From Pleurodeles waltl (lineage: Eukaryota > Chordata > Amphibia > Caudata > Salamandridae), in NCBI RefSeq assembly GCF_031143425.1, contig NW_027150006.1, forward strand, positions 1 through 64,000: 64,000 nt of DNA, written 5' to 3'. The notes under the pieces were generated by a model. The model was not told the origin of the DNA and ran no database searches. It saw only the letters and a list, made by a program, of their open reading frames with translations. Position numbers and translations under genes: made by a program. Positions 11,094 through 22,198 of this stretch are shown piece after piece (position 1 is the stretch's first letter; every line of letters starts with the position of its first letter).

Positions 11094-14000
11094 CCTGATA
11101 AAAATGATACCTCACTTGTGTGGGTAGGCCTAGCGCCCGTGACAGGAAATGCCCCAAAACACAACGTGGACACATCACATTTTTTTAAAGAAAACAGAGG
11201 TGTTTTTTGCAAAGTGCCTACCTGTAGATTTTGGCCTCTAGCTCAGCCGGCACCTAGGGAAACCTACCAAACCTGTGCATTTTTGAAAACTAGAGACCTA
11301 GGGGAATCCAAGATGGGGTGACTTGTGGGTCTCTGACCAGGTTCTGTTACCCAGAATCCTTTGCAAACCTCAAACTTCGGCTAAAAAAAACACATTTTCC
11401 TCACATATTGGTGACAGATAGTTCTGGAATCAGAGAGGAGCCACATATTTCCTTCCACCCAGCATTCCCCCAAGTCTCCTGATAAAAATGATACCTCACT
11501 TGTGTGGGTAGGCCTAGCGCCCGTGACAGGAAATGCCCCAAAACACAACGTGGACACATCACATTTTTTTAAAGAAAACAGAGGTGTTTTTTGCAAAGTG
11601 TCTACCTGTAGATTTTGGCCTCTAGCTCAGCCGGCACCTAGGGAAACCTACCAAACCTGTGCAATTTTGAAAACTAGAGACCTAGGGGAATGCAAGATGG
11701 GGTGACTTGTGGGGCTCTGACCAGGTTCTGTTACCCAGAATCCTTTGCAAACCTCAAAATTTGGCTAAAAATACACATTTTCTTCAAATTTTGGTGACAG
11801 AAAGTTCTGGAATCAGAGAGGAGCCACAAATTTCCTTCCACCCAGCGTTCCCCGAAATCTCCCGATAAAAATGATACATCACTTGTGTGGGTAGGCCTGG
11901 TGCCCGCAACAGGAAATGCCCCAAAACGCTACGTGGACACATCACATTTTTTTAAAGAAAACAAAGGTGTTTTTTGCAAAGTGCCTACCTGTAGATTTTG
12001 GCCTCTAGCTCAGCCGGCACCTAGGGAAACCTACCAAACCTGTGCATTTTTGAAAACTAGAGACCTAGGGGAATGCAAGATGGGGTGACTTGTGGGGCTC
12101 TGACCAGGTTCTGTACCCAGAATCCTTTGCAAACCTCAAAATTTGGCGAAAAAAACACGTTTTCCTCACATTTTGGTGACAGATAGTTCTGGAATCAGAG
12201 AGGAGCCACATATTTCCTTCCACCCAGCATTCCCCCAAGTCTCCTGATAAAAATGATACCTCACTTGTGTGGGTAGGCCTAGCGCCCGTGACAGGAAATG
12301 CCCCAAAACACAACGTGGACACATCACATTTTTTTAAAGAAAACAGAGGTGTTTTTTGCAAAGTGTCTACCTGTAGATTTTGGCCTCTAGCTCAGCCGGC
12401 ACCTAGGGAAACCTACCAAACCTGTGCAATTTTGAAAACTAGAGACCTAGGGGAATGCAAGATGGGGTGACTTGTGGGGCTCTGACCAGGTTCTGTTACC
12501 CAGAATCCTTTGCAAACCTCAAAATTCGCCTAACAAAACACATTTTCCTCACATTTTGGTGACAGATAGTTCTGGAATCAGAGAGGAGCCACAAATTTCC
12601 TTCCACCCAGCATTCCCCCAAGTCTTCTGATAAAAATGATACCTCACTTGTGTGGGTAGGCCTAGCGCCCGTGACAGGAAATGCCCCAAAACGCAACGTG
12701 GACACATCACATTTTTTTAAAGAAAACAGAGGTGTTTTTTGTAAAGTGCCTACCTGTAGATTTTGGCCTCTAGCTCAGCCGGCACCTAGGGAAACCTACC
12801 AAACCTGTGCATTTTTGAAAACTAGAGACCTAGGGGAATCCAAGATGGGGTGACTTGTGGGGCTCTGACCAGGTTCTGTTACCCAGAATCCTTTGCAAAC
12901 CTCAAAATTTGGCGAAAAAAACACGTTTTCCTCACATTTTGGTGACAGATAGTTCTGGAATCAGAGAGGAGCCACAAATTTCCTTCCACCCAGCATTCCC
13001 CCAAGTCTCCGGATAAAAATGATACCTCACTTGTGTGGGTAGGCCTAGCGCCCATGACAGGAAATGCCCCAAAACACAACGTGGACACATCACATTTTTT
13101 TAAAGAAAACAGAGGTGTTTTTTGCAAAGTGCCTACCTGTAGATTTTGGCCTCTAGCTCAGCCGGCACCTAGGGAAACCTACCAAACCTGTGCATTTTTG
13201 AAAACTAGAGAGCTAGGGGAATGCAAGCTGGGGTGACTTGTGGGGCTCTGACCAGGTTCTGTTACCCAGAATCCTTTGCAAACCTCAAAATTCGGCTAAA
13301 AAAAACACATTTTCCTCACATTTTGGTGACAGATAGTTCTGGAATCAGAGAGGAGCCACAAATTTCCTTCCACCCAGCATTCCCCCTTGTCTCCTGATAA
13401 AAATTATACCTCACTTGTGTGGGTAGGCCTAGCGCCTGTGACAGGAAATGCCCCAAAACGCAACGTGGACACATCACATTTTTTTAAAGAAAACAGAGTT
13501 GTTTTTTGCAAAGTGCCTACCTGTAGATTTTGGCCTCTAGCTCAGCCGGCACCTAGGGAAACCTACCAAACCTGTGCATTTTGGAAAACTAGAGACTTAG
13601 GGGAATCCAAGACGGGGTGACTTGTGGGGCTCTGACCAGGTTCTGTACCCAGAATCCTTTGCAAACCTCAAAATTTGGCGAAAAAAACACGTTTTCCTCA
13701 CATTTTGGTGACAGATAGTTCTGGAATCAGAGAGGAGCCACAAATTTCCTTCCACCCAGCATTCCCCCAAGTCTCCTGATAAAAATGATACCTCACTTGT
13801 GTGGGTAGGCCTAGCGCCCGTGACAGGAAATGCCCCAAAACACAACGTGGACACATCACATTTTTTTAAAGAAAACAGAGGTGTTTTTTGCAAAGTGCCT
13901 ACCTGTAGATTTTGGCCTCTAGCTCAGCCGGCACCTAGGGAAACCTACCAAACCTGTGCATTTTTGAAAACTAGAGAGCTAGGGGAATGCAAGCTGGGGT

Positions 14001-14585
14001 GACTTGTGGGGCTCTGACCAGGTTCTGTTACCCAGAATCCTTTGCAAACCTCAAAATTCGGCTAAAAAAACACATTTTCCTCACATTTTGGTGACAGATA
14101 GTTCTGGAATCAGAGAGGAGCCACAAATTTCCTTCCACCCAGCATTCCCCCAAGTCTTCTGATAAAAATGATACCTCACTTGTGTGGGTAGGACTAGCGC
14201 CCGTGACAGGAATTGCCCCAAAACGCAACGTGGACACATCACATTTTTTTAAAGAAAACAGAGGTGTTTTTTGCAAAGTGCCTACCTGTAGATTTTGGCC
14301 TCTAGCTCAGCCGGCACCTAGGGAAACCTACCAAACCTGTGCATTTTTGAAAACTAGAGACCTACGGGAATCCAAGATGGGGTGACTTGTGGGGCTCTGA
14401 CCAGGTTCTGTTACCCAGAATCTTTTGCAAACCTCAATATTTGGCGAAAAAAACACGTTTTCCTCACATTTTGGTGACAGATAGTTCTGGAATCAGAGAG
14501 GAGCCACAAATTTCCTTCCACCCAGCATTCCCCCTTGTCTCCTGATAAAAATTATACCTCACTTGTGTGGGTAGGCCTAGCGCCT

Positions 14586-14607
14586 GTGACAGGAAATGCC
14601 CCAAAAC
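14586..14607. other. Exchange junction inside a hybrid monomer
   Basis: Left of here the monomer follows the type at 8797-9179 (TTGTCTCC start, AAAATTATACC, CGCCTGTGAC). Right of here it follows the type at 11094-11477 (AAACACAACG, then GTGGGTCTCTG downstream). The last left-type base is T at 14585 and the first right-type base is A at 14608, which places the switch within 22 bp. Confidence 0.8.
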
Positions 14608-14923
14608 ACAACGTGGACACATCACATTTTTTTAAAGAAAACAGAGGTGTTTTTTGCAAAGTGCCTACCTGTAGATTTTGGCCTCTAGCTCAGCCGGCAC
14701 CTAGGGAAACCTACCAAACCTGTGCATTTTTGAAAACTAGAGACCTAGGGGAATCCAAGATGGGGTGACTTGTGGGTCTCTGACCAGGTTCTGTTACCCA
14801 GAATCCTTTGCAAACCTCAAACTTCGGCTAAAAAAACACATTTTCCTCACATTTTGGTGACAGATAGTTCTGGAATCAGAGAGGAGCCACATATTTCCTT
14901 CCACCCAGCATTCCCCCAAGTCT

Positions 14924-16454
14924 CCTGATAAAAATGATACCTCACTTGTGTGGGTAGGCCTAGCGCCCGTGACAGGAAATGCCCCAAAACACAACGTGGA
15001 CACATCACATTTTTTTAAAGAAAACAGAGGTGTTTTTTGCAAAGTGTCTACCTGTAGATTTTGGCCTCTAGCTCAGCCGGCACCTAGGGAAACCTACCAA
15101 ACCTGTGCAATTTTGAAAACTAGAGACCTAGGGGAATGCAAGATGGGGTGACTTGTGGGGCTCTGACCAGGTTCTGTTACCCAGAATCCTTTGCAAACCT
15201 CAAAATTTGGCTAAAAATACACATTTTCTTCAAATTTTGGTGACAGAAAGTTCTGGAATCAGAGAGGAGCCACAAATTTCCTTCCACCCAGCGTTCCCCG
15301 AAATCTCCCGATAAAAATGATACATCACTTGTGTGGGTAGGCCTGGTGCCCGCAACAGGAAATGCCCCAAAACGCTACGTGGACACATCACATTTTTTTA
15401 AAGAAAACAAAGGTGTTTTTTGCAAAGTGCCTACCTGTAGATTTTGGCCTCTAGCTCAGCCGGCACCTAGGGAAACCTACCAAACCTGTGCATTTTTGAA
15501 AACTAGAGACCTAGGGGAATGCAAGATGGGGTGACTTGTGGGGCTCTGACCAGGTTCTGTACCCAGAATCCTTTGCAAACCTCAAAATTTGGCGAAAAAA
15601 ACACGTTTTCCTCACATTTTGGTGACAGATAGTTCTGGAATCAGAGAGGAGCCACATATTTCCTTCCACCCAGCATTCCCCCAAGTCTCCTGATAAAAAT
15701 GATACCTCACTTGTGTGGGTAGGCCTAGCGCCCGTGACAGGAAATGCCCCAAAACACAACGTGGACACATCACATTTTTTTAAAGAAAACAGAGGTGTTT
15801 TTTGCAAAGTGTCTACCTGTAGATTTTGGCCTCTAGCTCAGCCGGCACCTAGGGAAACCTACCAAACCTGTGCAATTTTGAAAACTAGAGACCTAGGGGA
15901 ATGCAAGATGGGGTGACTTGTGGGGCTCTGACCAGGTTCTGTTACCCAGAATCCTTTGCAAACCTCAAAATTTGGCTAAAAATACACATTTTCTTCAAAT
16001 TTTGGTGACAGAAAGTTCTGGAATCAGAGAGGAGCCACAAATTTCCTTCCACCCAGCGTTCCCCGAAATCTCCCGATAAAAATGATACATCACTTGTGTG
16101 GGTAGGCCTGGTGCCCGCAACAGGAAATGCCCCAAAACGCTACGTGGACACATCACATTTTTTTAAAGAAAACAAAGGTGTTTTTTTGCAAAGTGCCTAC
16201 CTGTAGATTTTGGCCTCTAGCTCAGCCGGCACCTAGGGAAACCTACCAAACCTGTGCATTTTTGAAAACTAGAGACCTAGGGGAATGCAAGATGGGGTGA
16301 CTTGTGGGGCTCTGACCAGGTTCTGTACCCAGAATCCTTTGCAAACCTCAAAATTTGGCGAAAAAAACACGTTTTCCTCACATTTTGGTGACAGATAGTT
16401 CTGGAATCAGAGAGGAGCCACATATTTCCTTCCACCCAGCATTCCCCCAAGTCT
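14924..16454. repeat. 2-monomer HOR, two tandem units (14924-15688, 15689-16454)
   Basis: Each unit is a monomer with AAACACAACG and AAGTGTCTACC followed by a monomer with CCTGGTGCCC and AACGCTACG. The unit spacing is 765 bp. The second unit has one extra T in its T-tract near 16,183, and the same longer tract reappears near 21,922. That suggests the later 15-monomer copy took this part from the expanded version. Confidence 0.83.
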
Positions 16455-17986
16455 CCTGATAAAAATGATACCTCACTTGTGTGGGTAGGCCTAGCGCCCG
16501 TGACAGGAAATGCCCCAAAACACAACGTGGACACATCACATTTTTTTAAAGAAAACAGAGGTGTTTTTTGCAAAGTGTCTACCTGTAGATTTTGGCCTCT
16601 AGCTCAGCCGGCACCTAGGGAAACCTACCAAACCTGTGCAATTTTGAAAACTAGAGACCTAGGGGAATGCAAGATGGGGTGACTTGTGGGGCTCTGACCA
16701 GGTTCTGTTACCCAGAATCCTTTGCAAACCTCAAAATTCGCCTAACAAAACACATTTTCCTCACATTTTGGTGACAGATAGTTCTGGAATCAGAGAGGAG
16801 CCACAAATTTCCTTCCACCCAGCATTCCCCCAAGTCTTCTGATAAAAATGATACCTCACTTGTGTGGGTAGGCCTAGCGCCCGTGACAGGAAATGCCCCA
16901 AAACGCAACGTGGACACATCACATTTTTTTAAAGAAAACAGAGGTGTTTTTTGCAAAGTGCCTACCTGTAGATTTTGGCCTCTAGCTCAGCCGGCACCTA
17001 GGGAAACCTACCAAACCTGTGCATTTTTGAAAACTAGAGACCTAGGGGAATCCAAGATGGGGTGACTTGTGGGGCTCTGACCAGGTTCTGTTACCCAGAA
17101 TCCTTTGCAAACCTCAAAATTTGGCGAAAAAAACACGTTTTCCTCACATTTTGGTGACAGATAGTTCTGGAATCAGAGAGGAGCCACAAATTTCCTTCCA
17201 CCCAGCATTCCCCCAAGTCTCCGGATAAAAATGATACCTCACTTGTGTGGGTAGGCCTAGCGCCCATGACAGGAAATGCCCCAAAACACAACGTGGACAC
17301 ATCACATTTTTTTAAAGAAAACAGAGGTGTTTTTTGCAAAGTGCCTACCTGTAGATTTTGGCCTCTAGCTCAGCCGGCACCTAGGGAAACCTACCAAACC
17401 TGTGCATTTTTGAAAACTAGAGAGCTAGGGGAATGCAAGCTGGGGTGACTTGTGGGGCTCTGACCAGGTTCTGTTACCCAGAATCCTTTGCAAACCTCAA
17501 AATTCGGCTAAAAAAAACACATTTTCCTCACATTTTGGTGACAGATAGTTCTGGAATCAGAGAGGAGCCACAAATTTCCTTCCACCCAGCATTCCCCCTT
17601 GTCTCCTGATAAAAATTATACCTCACTTGTGTGGGTAGGCCTAGCGCCTGTGACAGGAAATGCCCCAAAACGCAACGTGGACACATCACATTTTTTTAAA
17701 GAAAACAGAGTTGTTTTTTGCAAAGTGCCTACCTGTAGATTTTGGCCTCTAGCTCAGCCGGCACCTAGGGAAACCTACCAAACCTGTGCATTTTGGAAAA
17801 CTAGAGACTTAGGGGAATCCAAGACGGGGTGACTTGTGGGGCTCTGACCAGGTTCTGTACCCAGAATCCTTTGCAAACCTCAAAATTTGGCGAAAAAAAC
17901 ACGTTTTCCTCACATTTTGGTGACAGATAGTTCTGGAATCAGAGAGGAGCCACAAATTTCCTTCCACCCAGCATTCCCCCAAGTCT

Positions 17987-20900
17987 CCTGATAAAAATGA
18001 TACCTCACTTGTGTGGGTAGGCCTAGCGCCCGTGACAGGAAATGCCCCAAAACACAACGTGGACACATCACATTTTTTTAAAGAAAACAGAGGTGTTTTT
18101 TGCAAAGTGCCTACCTGTAGATTTTGGCCTCTAGCTCAGCCGGCACCTAGGGAAACCTACCAAACCATGTGCATTTTTGAAAACTAGAGAGCTAGGGGAA
18201 TGCAAGCTGGGGTGACTTGTGGGGCTCTGACCAGGTTCTGTTACCCAGAATCCTTTGCAAACCTCAAAATTCGGCTAAAAAAACACATTTTCCTCACATT
18301 TTGGGTGACAGATAGTTCTGGAATCAGAGAGGAGCCACAAATTTCCTTCCACCCAGCATTCCCCCAAGTCTTCTGATAAAAATGATACCTCACTTGTGTG
18401 GGTAGGACTAGCGCCCGTGACAGGAATTGCCCCAAAACGCAACGTGGACACATCACATTTTTTTAAAGAAAACAGAGGTGTTTTTTGCAAAGTGCCTACC
18501 TGTAGATTTTGGCCTCTAGCTCAGCCGGCACCTAGGGAAACCTACCAAACCTGTGCATTATTGAAAACTAGAGACCTACGGGAATCCAAGATGGGGTGAC
18601 TTGTGGGGCTCTGACCAGGTTCTGTTACCCAGAATCTTTTGCAAACCTCAATATTTTGGCGAAAAAAACACGTTTTCCCTCACATTTTGGTGACAGATAG
18701 TTCTGGAATCAGAGAGGAGCCACAAATTTCCTTCCACCCAGCATTCCCCCTTGTCTCCTGATAAAAATTATACCTCACTTGTGTGGGTAGGCCTAGCGCC
18801 TGTGACAGGAAATGCCCCAAAACGCAACGTGGACACATCACATTTTTTTAAAGAAAACAGAGGTGTTTTTTGCAAAGTGCCTACCTGTAGATTTTGGCCT
18901 CTAGCTCAGCCGGCACCTAGGGAAACCTACCAAACCTGTGCATTTTTTAAAACTAGAGACCTAGGGGAATCCAAGATGGGGTGACTTGTGGGGCTCTGAC
19001 CAGGTTTTGTTACCCAGAATCCTTTGCAAACCTCAAAATTTGGCTAAAAAAACACATTTTCCTCACATTTTGGTGACAGATAGTTCTGGAATCAGAGAGG
19101 AGCCAAAAATTTCCTTCCACCCAGCATTCCCCCAAGTCTTCTGATAAAAATGATACCTCACTTGTGTGGGTAGGCCTAGCGCCCGCGACAGGAAATGCCC
19201 CAAAACGCATCGTGGACACATCAAATTTTTTTAAAGAAAACAGAGGTGTTTTTTGCAAAGTGCCTACCTGTAGATTTTAGCCTCTAGCTCAGCCGGCACC
19301 TAGGGAAACCTACCAAACCTGTGCATTTTGGAAAACTAGAGACTTAGGGGAAATCCAAGACGGGGTGACTTGTGGGGCTCTGACCAGGTTCTGTACCCAG
19401 AATCCTTTGCAAACCTCAAAATTTGGCGAAAAAAACACGTTTTCCTCACATTTTGGTGACAGATAGTTCTGGAATCAGAGAGGAGCCACAAATTTCCTTC
19501 CACCCAGCATTCCCCCAAGTCTCCTGATAAAAATGATACCTCACTTGTGTGGGTAGGCCTAGCGCCCGTGACAGGAAATGCCCCAAAACACAACGTGGAC
19601 ACATCACATTTTTTTAAAGAAAACAGAGGTGTTTTTTGCAAAGTGCATCCTGTAGATTTTGGCCTCTAGCTCAGCCGGCACCTAGGGAAACCTACCAAAC
19701 CTGTGCATTTTTGAAAACTAGAGAGCTAGGGGAATGCAAGCTGGGGTGACTTGTGGGGCTCTGACAGGTTCTGTTACCCAGAATCCTTTGCAAACCTCAA
19801 AATTCGGCTAAAAAAACACATTTTCCTCACATTTTGGTGACAGATAGTTCTGGAATCAGAGAGGAGCCACAAATTTCCTTCCACCCAGCATTCCCCCAAG
19901 TCTTCTGATAAAAATGATACCTCACTTGTGTGGGTAGGCCTAGCGCCCGTGACAGGAATTGCCCCAAAACGCAACGTGGACACATCACATTTTTTTAAAG
20001 AAAACAGAGGTGTTTTTTGCAAAGTGCCTACCTGTAGATTTTGGCCTCTAGCTCAGCCGGGCACCTAGGGAAACCTACCAAACCTGTGCATTTTTGAAAA
20101 CTAGAGACCTACGGGAATCTAAGATGGGGTGACTTGTGGGGCTCTGACCAGGTTCTGTTACCCAGAATCTTTTGCAAACCTCAATATTTGGCGAAAAAAA
20201 CACGTTTTCCTCACATTTTGGTGACAGATAGTTCTGGAATCAGAGAGGAGCCACAAATTTCCTTCCACCCAGCATTCCCCCTTGTCTCCTGATAAAAATT
20301 ATACCTCACTTGTGTGGGTAGGCCTAGCGCCTGTGACAGGAAATGCCCCAAAACGCAACGTGGACACATCACATTTTTTTAAAGAAAACAGAGGTGTTTT
20401 TTGCAAAGTGCCTACCTGTAGATTTTGGCCTCTAGCTCAGCCGGCACCTAGGGAAACCTACCAAACCTGTGCATTTTTTAAAACTAGAGACCTAGGGGAA
20501 TCCAAGATGGGGTGATGGGGCTCTGACCAGGTTTTGTTACCCAGAATCCTTTGCAAACCTCAAAATTTGGCTAAAAAAACACATTTTCCTCACATTTTGG
20601 TGACAGATAGTTCTGGAATCAGAGAGGAGCCAAAAATTTCCTTCCACCCAGCATTCCCCCAAGTCTTCTGATAAAAATGATACCTCACTTGTGTGGGTAG
20701 GCCTAGCGCCCGCGACAGGAAATGCCCCAAAACGCATCGTGGACACATCAAATTTTTTGAAAGAAAACAGAGGTGTTTTTTGCAAAGTGCCTACCTGTAG
20801 ATTTTGGCCTCTAGCTCAGCCGGCACCTAGGGAAACCTACCAAACCTGTGCATTTTTGAAAACTAGAGACTTAGGGGAATCCAAGACGGAGTGACTTGTG

Positions 20901-21048
20901 GGGCTCTGACCAGGTTCTGTACCCAGAATCCTTTGCAAACCTCAAAATTTGGCGAAAAAAACACGTTTTCCTCACATTTTGGTGACAGATAGTTCTGGAA
21001 TCAGAGAGGAGCCACAAATTTCCTTCCACCCAGCATTCCCCCAAGTCT
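17987..21048. repeat. Two nested 4-monomer units inside 15-monomer HOR copy 2
   Basis: Units at about 17987-19522 and 19523-21048 repeat the 4-mer order of 8031-11093. Their lengths (1,536 and 1,526 bp) deviate from 1,532 because of a run of small indels described in the next entry. Confidence 0.83.
18166..20517. other. Cluster of small indels, possible low-quality assembly stretch
   Basis: Against its counterpart near 8,210-10,560 this stretch has nine small indels: +1 near 18,166, 18,304, 18,656, 18,677, 19,351 and 20,060; a net -1 near 19,649; -1 near 19,765; and -4 near 20,515. The anchor spacings confirm each one. The flanking parts of the same HOR copy show almost none. Several are single-base gains or losses in short homopolymers (GGG, CCC, TTTT), which is the usual error type of noisy long reads. 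Confidence 0.7.
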
Positions 21049-22198
21049 CCTGATAAAAATGATACCTCACTTGTGTGGGTAGGCCTAGCGCCCGTGACAG
21101 GAAATGCCCCAAAACACAACGTGGACACATCACATTTTTTTAAAGAAAACAGAGGTGTTTTTTGCAAAGTGCCTACCTGTAGATTTTGGCCTCTAGCTCA
21201 GCCGGCACCTAGGGAAACCTACCAAACCTGTGCATTTTTGAAAACTAGAGACCTAGGGGAATCCAAGATGGGGTGACTTGTGGGTCTCTGACCAGGTTCT
21301 GTTACCCAGAATCCTTTGCAAACCTCAAACTTCGGCTAAAAAAACACATTTTCCTCACATTTTGGTGACAGATAGTTCTGGAATCAGAGAGGAGCCACAT
21401 ATTTCCTTCCACCCAGCATTCCCCCAAGTCTCCTGATAAAAATGATACCTCACTTGTGTGGGTAGGCCTAGCGCCCGTGACAGGAAATGCCCCAAAACAC
21501 AACGTGGACACATCACATTTTTTTAAAGAAAACAGAGGTGTTTTTTGCAAAGTGTCTACCTGTAGATTTTGGCCTCTAGCTCAGCCGGCACCTAGGGAAA
21601 CCTACCAAACCTGTGCAATTTTGAAAACTAGAGACCTAGGGGAATGCAAGATGGGGTGACTTGTGGGGCTCTGACCAGGTTCTGTTACCCAGAATCCTTT
21701 GCAAACCTCAAAATTTGGCTAAAAATACACATTTTCTTCAAATTTTGGTGACAGAAAGTTCTGGAATCAGAGAGGAGCCACAAATTTCCTTCCACCCAGC
21801 GTTCCCCGAAATCTCCCGATAAAAATGATACATCACTTGTGTGGGTAGGCCTGGTGCCCGCAACAGGAAATGCCCCAAAACGCTACGTGGACACATCACA
21901 TTTTTTTAAAGAAAACAAAGGTGTTTTTTTGCAAAGTGCCTACCTGTAGATTTTGGCCTCTAGCTCAGCCGGCACCTAGGGAAACCTACCAAACCTGTGC
22001 ATTTTTGAAAACTAGAGACCTAGGGGAATCCAAGATGGGGTGACTTGTGGGGCTCTGACCAGGTTCTGTTACCCAGAATCCTTTGCAAACCTCAAAATTT
22101 GGCTAAAACAACACGATTTCCTCACATTTTGGTGAAAGAGAGTTCTGGAATCAGAGAGGAGCCACAAATTTCCTTCCACCCAGCATTCCCCCAAGTCT

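Larger units (their letters stand above)
6500..12242. repeat. 15-monomer HOR, full copy 1 (5,743 bp)
   Basis: Fifteen monomers in a fixed order. The first six or so reappear at 12243-14540 (offset 5,743-5,744) and at 16455-18750, and those after them reappear at about 18751-22026 (offset 9,954-9,960). Shared private variants confirm true copies rather than general similarity: GTAGGACTAG at 8,445-8,454, GGAATCTAAGATGG near 10,156, TGTGGGTCTCTG near 11,325 and GCGTTCCCCGAAATC near 11,845. Two 4-mer units are nested inside. Confidence 0.88.
12243..16454. repeat. Shortened 11-monomer derivative of the 15-monomer HOR
   Basis: The first six monomers (12243-14540) copy 6500-8796. The seventh (14541-14923) is a hybrid that joins HOR position 7 to position 13, skipping six monomers. 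It is followed by positions 14 and 15, and then by one more 2-mer of the same type. Fifteen minus six plus two gives the eleven monomers seen. Loss of whole monomers without a change of phase is what unequal exchange between misaligned repeats produces. Confidence 0.82.
16455..22198. repeat. 15-monomer HOR, full copy 2 (5,744 bp)
   Basis: Same order of fifteen monomers as 6500-12242. Its left part shares with 12243-14540 the longer A-tract near 17,512 (same as near 13,298, absent near 7,557). Its right part shares private variants with 9563-12,020. The copy therefore looks like a product of exchange between the two earlier HOR copies. Close identity ends near 22,026, where GGGAATGCAAG gives way to GGGAATCCAAG and a different monomer tail follows. 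Confidence 0.85.
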
